Assembly: GCA_018242605.1 (NCBI GenBank)
Contig: JAFEBP010000004.1
Coordinates: forward strand, 1 to 64,000
Direction of reading: 5' to 3'
DNA length: 64,000 nucleotides
Origin: Planctomycetota bacterium
GTDB taxonomy: Bacteria > Planctomycetota > Phycisphaerae > Phycisphaerales > UBA1924
Below, in pieces: positions 60,051-64,000 of the stretch. The stretch's first letter is position 1; each line of letters starts with the position of its first letter. The notes under the pieces were generated by a model. The model had not been told where the DNA came from. It did no database searches and saw only the letters and a program-made list of their open reading frames with translations. Made by a program: the position numbers and the translations under genes.

Positions 60051-61309
60051 CGCTGCTGGCGCGGATCACCAAGGACCAGATCCCCGCGGCGAGGCGTGCG
60101 CCGCTGGACGCGGCCACACTGGCGGACGCGGGCCGGATCATGAACGACGTGCGGACGCGGGGCGCGGCTGCCCTGCGCGAGTACGCGGAGAAGTTCGGAG
60201 ATCGGCAGCCCGGCGAGGAGCTCGTGATCGATGCCCCGGCCCTCAGACGAGCTTTGGAGTCGCTTCCGCGGGGGACGCGGGGCGTGCTGGAGCGTGCGGC
60301 GGACCGGATCCGGGCCTTCGCCGATGCCCAGCGCCGGGCGATCTGCGATCTGGACATCGCGGTGCCCGGGGGCAGGGCTGGGCACACCGTGTCGCCGGTG
60401 GATCGGGCGGGGTGTTACGCGCCCGGGGGTCGATTTCCGCTGCCCTCCTCGGTGCTGATGACGGCGGTAACGGCGCGGGCGGCGGGCGTGAGCGAGGTGT
60501 GGATCGCCTCGCCGAAGCCGACGGTAGAGACGCTCGCCGCGGCGGCGATCGCGGGCGCGGACGCGGTGCTGGCGTGCGGCGGCGCACAGGCGATCGCGGC
60601 GCTGGCGTTCGGAGTGGAAGGCGTGCCGGCGTGCGACACGATCGTGGGGCCGGGGAACCGGTGGGTGACGGCGGCGAAGCAACTGGCGACGCAGGTGTGC
60701 ACGATCGACATGCTGGCGGGCCCCAGCGAGGTGCTGGTGATCGCGGACGCGTCGGCGAGCGCGGCGGTGGTGGCGGCGGACCTGCTCGCGCAGGCCGAGC
60801 ACGATTCCGACGCGATCCCCATGCTGGTGTCGACGAGCGAGTCTCTCATTGGGGCGGTGGAAGCGGAAATCGAACTTCAACTCGCCACGCTCCCCACCGC
60901 TGCAACGGCGCGCGGAGCCCTCCGCAACGGATTCGCCGTGCTGGCGGCGGACTCGGCCCAGGCGTGCGCGATCAGCGACGCGATCGCGCCCGAGCATCTG
61001 GAACTGCTCACGGAGGACGCCGAAACGCTGGCGACGAAACTGCGGCACTACGGCGCGCTGTTCATCGGCGGGCGTGCGGCGGAGGTGCTGGGCGATTACG
61101 GAGCGGGGCCGAACCACGTGCTGCCGACCGGCGGCCTGGCTCGGAGCGTGGGGGGCCTGAGCGTGCTGAACTTCCTGCGGGTGCGGACGTGGTTGAAGAT
61201 GGATGACTCGCCTCAGTGGCGAGAGGTGTGCAGCGATGCGGCGGCCTTGGGGAGGATCGAGGGGCTCGAAGCGCACTCGCGGGCGGCCGAAGCCCGAGTG
61301 CGTGGGTGA
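60047..61309 (+). CDS. hisD: Histidinol dehydrogenase
   Basis: The 420-residue zinc enzyme oxidises histidinol to histidine in two NAD steps. Landmarks in order are RAGCYAPGGRFPLPSSVLMTAV, VLACGGAQAIAALAFG, CDTIVGPGNRWVTAAKQLA, DMLAGPSEVLVIAD, LLAQAEHDSDAIPMLV (zinc/catalytic region), IAPEHLELL, YGAGPNHVLPTGG and EGLEAHSRAAEAR. All active-site residues expected in these blocks are present. The ATG overlaps the previous stop by four bases. It is the last gene of the his operon. The following gene begins 80 bases later and may be read through, since no terminator was found between them. Confidence 0.97.
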   Translation: MTLLARITKDQIPAARRAPLDAATLADAGRIMNDVRTRGAAALREYAEKFGDRQPGEELVIDAPALRRALESLPRGTRGVLERAADRIRAFADAQRRAICDLDIAVPGGRAGHTVSPVDRAGCYAPGGRFPLPSSVLMTAVTARAAGVSEVWIASPKPTVETLAAAAIAGADAVLACGGAQAIAALAFGVEGVPACDTIVGPGNRWVTAAKQLATQVCTIDMLAGPSEVLVIADASASAAVVAADLLAQAEHDSDAIPMLVSTSESLIGAVEAEIELQLATLPTAATARGALRNGFAVLAADSAQACAISDAIAPEHLELLTEDAETLATKLRHYGALFIGGRAAEVLGDYGAGPNHVLPTGGLARSVGGLSVLNFLRVRTWLKMDDSPQWREVCSDAAALGRIEGLEAHSRAAEARVRG

Positions 61310-61388
61310 CCAACGGTGAGCGGCTGCGAGAATTCGACGGGGACCCGCGTACCCTTGCGGGCGGGAAAAGAGCGGACCGAATCACACC

Positions 61389-62240
61389 ATGCCCGACACG
61401 CTGATGCCGTCACCAACGAAGTTACCACCACCTGCCCCCACCGCCACGAGCGGGGCGAGTTTGCCGCACGATATCGCCGCGCACGAGAAGCACTTCGGCG
61501 ATACGTTCCGGCGCGATTACCCGGCGATCTGGTGGCTCACGCTGCTGGGGCCGATCCTGGCCACCGGCGGCGTGCTGGCGTACCTGGCGGTTCTGCGGGG
61601 CACGGAGTTTGTCGTAAAGTTGAGCGCCACCGCACTCGCAACGTTCTTTGGGTTGGGACGCTTCGTCATCATCCTGGGCTCCGACGCGCCCAAGGGCGAA
61701 CTGGTGGGGCTGGACGATTTTGCCAAGGACGCCTCCAAGTTCAACTTCCTGACCCGGGTCGAGCTGTTCGGGATGGTGACGTGGATGGACGTGGTCGCGG
61801 CGTGCCTGCTGATCTTCCACGCCGGGTTCATTTTCCGCATCCCCAAAATCGGGCCCAAAATGCTGCTATTGCGTGAAGAAGGCGAGTTCTTCATGCGCGT
61901 GCAGCCGTGGATGCGGCGGTTTGCGTTCGTCGGGCTGGTCTTGTTCGTGGTGATCCCGGTGGCGGCGACCGGTTCGGTAGGCGGGGCCATCCTGGGCCGC
62001 ATGCTGGGCATGAGCCGCACGGCGACGCTCCTGGCCATCATCGCGGGCACGCTGATCGGCAACTCCCTGATGCTCCTGGCGGGCAAGGCTCTCTCGAAAG
62101 TGCCGTTCTTCGATCCTCACCACCCGGCCAGCCTCGCGGCTGGTGTCGGCGTGATCATCGCGATCATCGCCGGGCTCAACTGGTACTACCGGACGCTCAA
62201 ACGCAAGTACAAGGATGACGCCCGCTTCCCGGCGGGCTGA
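61389..62240 (+). CDS. Small multidrug-export-like membrane protein
   Basis: This is a 283-residue multi-pass protein with a Pro/Thr-rich N-terminus. Hydrophobic segments are visible at about residues 50-70 (WWLTLLGPILATGGVLAYLAV), 80-97, 130-148, 175-200, 210-230 and 247-263. The segment FVVIPVAATGSVGGAILGRMLGMSRTATLLAIIAGTLIGN matches the GAxxG-x-GMS pattern of the small multidrug export (Sm_multidrug_ex) family, whose true substrates are poorly known. It lies 80 bases after hisD on the same strand, but a link to histidine is not evident. The globin-like gene converges on it after one base. Confidence 0.72.
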   Translation: MPDTLMPSPTKLPPPAPTATSGASLPHDIAAHEKHFGDTFRRDYPAIWWLTLLGPILATGGVLAYLAVLRGTEFVVKLSATALATFFGLGRFVIILGSDAPKGELVGLDDFAKDASKFNFLTRVELFGMVTWMDVVAACLLIFHAGFIFRIPKIGPKMLLLREEGEFFMRVQPWMRRFAFVGLVLFVVIPVAATGSVGGAILGRMLGMSRTATLLAIIAGTLIGNSLMLLAGKALSKVPFFDPHHPASLAAGVGVIIAIIAGLNWYYRTLKRKYKDDARFPAG

Positions 62241-62241
62241 A

Positions 62242-62670
62242 TCAAGCGGCCTTGCGGAGCTCCTCGGTCATCGTTCCGGCGAGCATCGCGCCGATCATGG
62301 CGTCGAGGAGTTGCTCCCAATCTTCGGCGAGCGCCTGCGTCCAATCATCGCCCGCCAGCTCGCCCATGACAGTCAGGAGTTCATCGCGGACGATGCGGTA
62401 GGTCCCCGGATTGGCGCCCTCCGCCGCGGCCTTGCGCCCCAGGTCCGCGAGCGGCGCTTCTAGGCTGTGAAAGCGGTGGACTGATTTGACCACCTGACCG
62501 AGGGTTTCGAAGAACCGCCTGTGCAGGTGCGAGGTATCCTCGGGGAAGAGAGCCCGGACGCCGGGGTGATAATCGCCCAGATTGCGCAGCACGGTGGCGA
62601 TGAGGGCGGGGCCGCAGGGGGCAAACCACTTGTAACTTGCACGAAGGCGTTCGATGTTCTTCCTGAGCAT
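62242..62670 (-). CDS. Globin-fold protein without the proximal histidine
   Basis: The ATG at 62670 gives 142 residues, the usual size of a single-domain bacterial globin. Helices A-C read LRASYKWFAPCGPALIATVLRNLGDYHPGVRALFP, helix E contains HRRFFETLGQVVKSVHRF, and helix F-H begins LADLGRKAAAEGANPGTYRIVRDELL. Aligned by eye to Vitreoscilla haemoglobin (VKHCQAGVAAAHYPIV), the proximal heme-binding His (F8) falls at Ala81. It may therefore not bind heme in the usual way, like the non-heme globin sensor domains of RsbR. ATGs at 62709 and 62778 would add Cys/Pro-rich residues and are less likely. Confidence 0.7.
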   Translation of the reverse strand: MLRKNIERLRASYKWFAPCGPALIATVLRNLGDYHPGVRALFPEDTSHLHRRFFETLGQVVKSVHRFHSLEAPLADLGRKAAAEGANPGTYRIVRDELLTVMGELAGDDWTQALAEDWEQLLDAMIGAMLAGTMTEELRKAA

Positions 62671-62840
62671 CTTCCGTGGTCTCCAGAACTTGCAGAGTGG
62701 ACACTGCATCGGCGATCCGACCGGGGTTCCGTGCAGTGGCGAGCGCGGCGCGGCGGGTCGTGCCGGGCGCGCAGTCACACGCGGCGCAGACCCGCGCGGT
62801 ACTCAGACCCAGCGGGCGCGGACGGGGGCAATAAGGAGTC

Positions 62841-63518
62841 TCACCACGGCAGCGTCGTGCCGTCGAAGTTGAGGAAGCGGCCGTTGTCGGACGCGTCGAA
62901 GCGATCCACCAGCCGCAGCAACGCGGCGACGGCGCGGGCGGGAACGAGCGGAGCGTTTGCGCCGCCCATGTCCGTGCGGACCCAGCCGGGGTGGAGCGCG
63001 ACGCAGATGAACCCCCGCGGGCCCAGCTCGTTGGCCATGCTGCGCGTCAGCATATTCAGCGCGGCCTTGCTGGCCCGATAGGCGTACGACGAACCGCCGG
63101 TGTTGGTGGAGATGCTCCCCAACTGGCTGGTGACGTTCACGATCAACTTGCGCTTTCCCTTCGCGAGCAGGTCGAGCGCGGCCTGAGCGACCAGGATCGG
63201 CGCGGTGCTGTTTACCATGAACACCCGCTGCAGTTCCTGGGCCGTGCAGTCCGCCAGCGTCTTGCTGCTGGAACTGACGCCCGCGTTGTTGATCAGCACG
63301 TCGATGGGAGCATCGCCCAGCGCAGCGCCCAGGGCCGCGAGCGCGGCCGGGTCGGTCACATCCAGGCGCACCAGGCGGCTGACGACCTTCGCGGCTTCCG
63401 CGGCGGTCTCGGGTTCGCGGGCGGTGCCCAGCACCGTGTCACCCCGGGCGGCGAGTTGGCGGGCGAGCTCCAGCCCGATGCCGCGGTTCACGCCGGTGAT
63501 GAGGTAGCTCTGTCCCAT
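62841..63518 (-). CDS. Short-chain dehydrogenase (C-factor-like)
   Basis: This 225-residue SDR has YLITGVNRGIGLELARQLAARG (cofactor glycines), DVLINNAGVSS, IVNVTSQLGSIS and the active site YRASKAAL, then ALHPGWVRTDMGG. The PGWVRTDMGG pattern and short length match the CsgA/C-factor-like subgroup, whose substrates are usually unknown. It starts 6 bases downstream of the CoA-transferase subunit gene's stop on the same strand, so the two are likely co-transcribed and the SDR may act on related acyl compounds. Confidence 0.85.
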   Translation of the reverse strand: MGQSYLITGVNRGIGLELARQLAARGDTVLGTAREPETAAEAAKVVSRLVRLDVTDPAALAALGAALGDAPIDVLINNAGVSSSSKTLADCTAQELQRVFMVNSTAPILVAQAALDLLAKGKRKLIVNVTSQLGSISTNTGGSSYAYRASKAALNMLTRSMANELGPRGFICVALHPGWVRTDMGGANAPLVPARAVAALLRLVDRFDASDNGRFLNFDGTTLPW

Positions 63519-63524
63519 GGGGAA

Positions 63525-64000
63525 TCACGACGCCTTGACCGCGTCGCTCACGGTGCGCTGCTCGATGCGTTTGACGCTCTGGGTCTTGACGATGCGCTTC
63601 ACGTAGCTGCCCGGGGTGTGGACGTTGTCGGGCGGGATGGCGCCCAGCGGAACAATCTCTTCGACTTCGGCGATCGTGTACGCCGCGGCGCAGGCCATCA
63701 TTGGGTTGAAGTTGCGGGCGGTCTTGTTGTAGACCAGGTTGCCGAACTCGTCGGCCTTGCACGCCTTGACGAGGGCCAGATCGGCGAAAAGGCCCGTCTC
63801 GAGCACGTACTCGCGGGGGGTGGCGCGGTTCTCGATGGCGGTTCCGGCGCGGCCCGCGTAGCCGCGGCCGGGGATGGTGGCCCCGCCCACGCCGTCGGCC
63901 GGGCGGTAGAACTGGCGGGTGTCCTTGCCCTCGGCCACGATGGTGCCCGCGCCGGTGGCGGTAAAGAACGCGGGAATGCCCGCGCCCCCAGCGCGGATCC
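63525..64000 (-). CDS. 3-oxoacid CoA-transferase subunit A (partial at window edge)
   Basis: The frame stays open to the right edge. The visible C-terminal part reads AGIPAFFTATGAGTIVAEGK, then YVLETGLFADLALVKACKADEFGNLVY, RNFNPMMACAAAYTIAEVEEIVPLG and IPPDNVHTPGSYVKRIVK, all hallmarks of the ScoA/PcaI/AtoD A subunit. The N-terminal CoA-binding GxG part is outside. This subunit transfers CoA from succinyl-CoA or another donor to a 3-oxoacid and needs subunit B, which carries the catalytic Glu and is not in this window. Its substrate (acetoacetate, oxoadipate or other) cannot be told from this half. Confidence 0.93.
   Translation of the reverse strand, partial: IRAGGAGIPAFFTATGAGTIVAEGKDTRQFYRPADGVGGATIPGRGYAGRAGTAIENRATPREYVLETGLFADLALVKACKADEFGNLVYNKTARNFNPMMACAAAYTIAEVEEIVPLGAIPPDNVHTPGSYVKRIVKTQSVKRIEQRTVSDAVKAS

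Noticed and set aside
1..64000. tRNA, rRNA or insertion sequence
   Set aside because: The gaps were read for cloverleaf-like ends, T-loop motifs and transposase motifs; none was convincing.

Overview
The window is about 64 kb of GC-rich bacterial DNA that looks like a planctomycete of the class Phycisphaerae. This placement rests on gene content and is not proven. The clues are exported proteins ending in dockerin-like Asp/Gly repeat pairs, CTERM-like tails without a PEP motif, a 3189-residue beta-repeat surface protein with an LEPR-like N-terminal patch, and many genes without a clear Shine-Dalgarno site. No rRNA, tRNA, CRISPR array or transposase was seen.

Layout. 0-5 kb: the 3' part of error-prone polymerase DnaE2, a membrane-anchored SDR, and a type VI secretion spike (VgrG) with its small partner. 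5.1-10.1 kb: a gene-free region carrying two copies of a dispersed repeat, an exported M28/PDZ peptidase, a nidogen-like CTERM protein and an NTF2-like protein. 10.1-25.3 kb: a dockerin-tagged sugar-dehydrogenase-like protein, a UbiD-family decarboxylase, a methyltransferase and the giant surface protein. 25.9-30.6 kb: housekeeping genes (SpoU-type RNA methyltransferase, DinB-like, pyrF, DUF971, recG). 30.7-36.0 kb: an island that looks less GC-rich, holding an in-frame fused tandem duplication of an FGE-like protein and a dockerin-tagged protein. 36.3-37.1 kb: an eight-copy tandem array of the same repeat seen at 5.3 kb. 37.1-43.3 kb: pdeM, a four-gene lipoprotein/RsbW/STAS/MlaE operon, a subtilase with a tiny downstream partner, an epimerase and a DUF5675-like protein. 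43.4-53.7 kb: ClpV, a small basic protein, a lipase-like hydrolase, an SPFH protein, a second M28 peptidase, a PPC-domain CTERM protein and an MBL-fold hydrolase.

53.9-61.3 kb holds a complete histidine operon: hisG, hisC fused to a HAD phosphatase, hisB, hisH, hisF, a hisA-hisI-hisE triple fusion, and hisD. Together these cover every step from PRPP plus ATP to histidine. In front lies what reads as a classical attenuator: an 18-residue leader peptide with seven histidines, a rho-independent terminator, and a competing antiterminator stem. A promoter placed almost on the leader AUG suggests that the leader is read without a ribosome binding site.

61.4-64 kb carries a small multidrug-export-like membrane protein, a globin-fold protein lacking the proximal histidine, an SDR, and the 3' part of a CoA-transferase subunit A gene that runs off the window.

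All functional calls come from reading motifs by eye. No database search or structure prediction was run.
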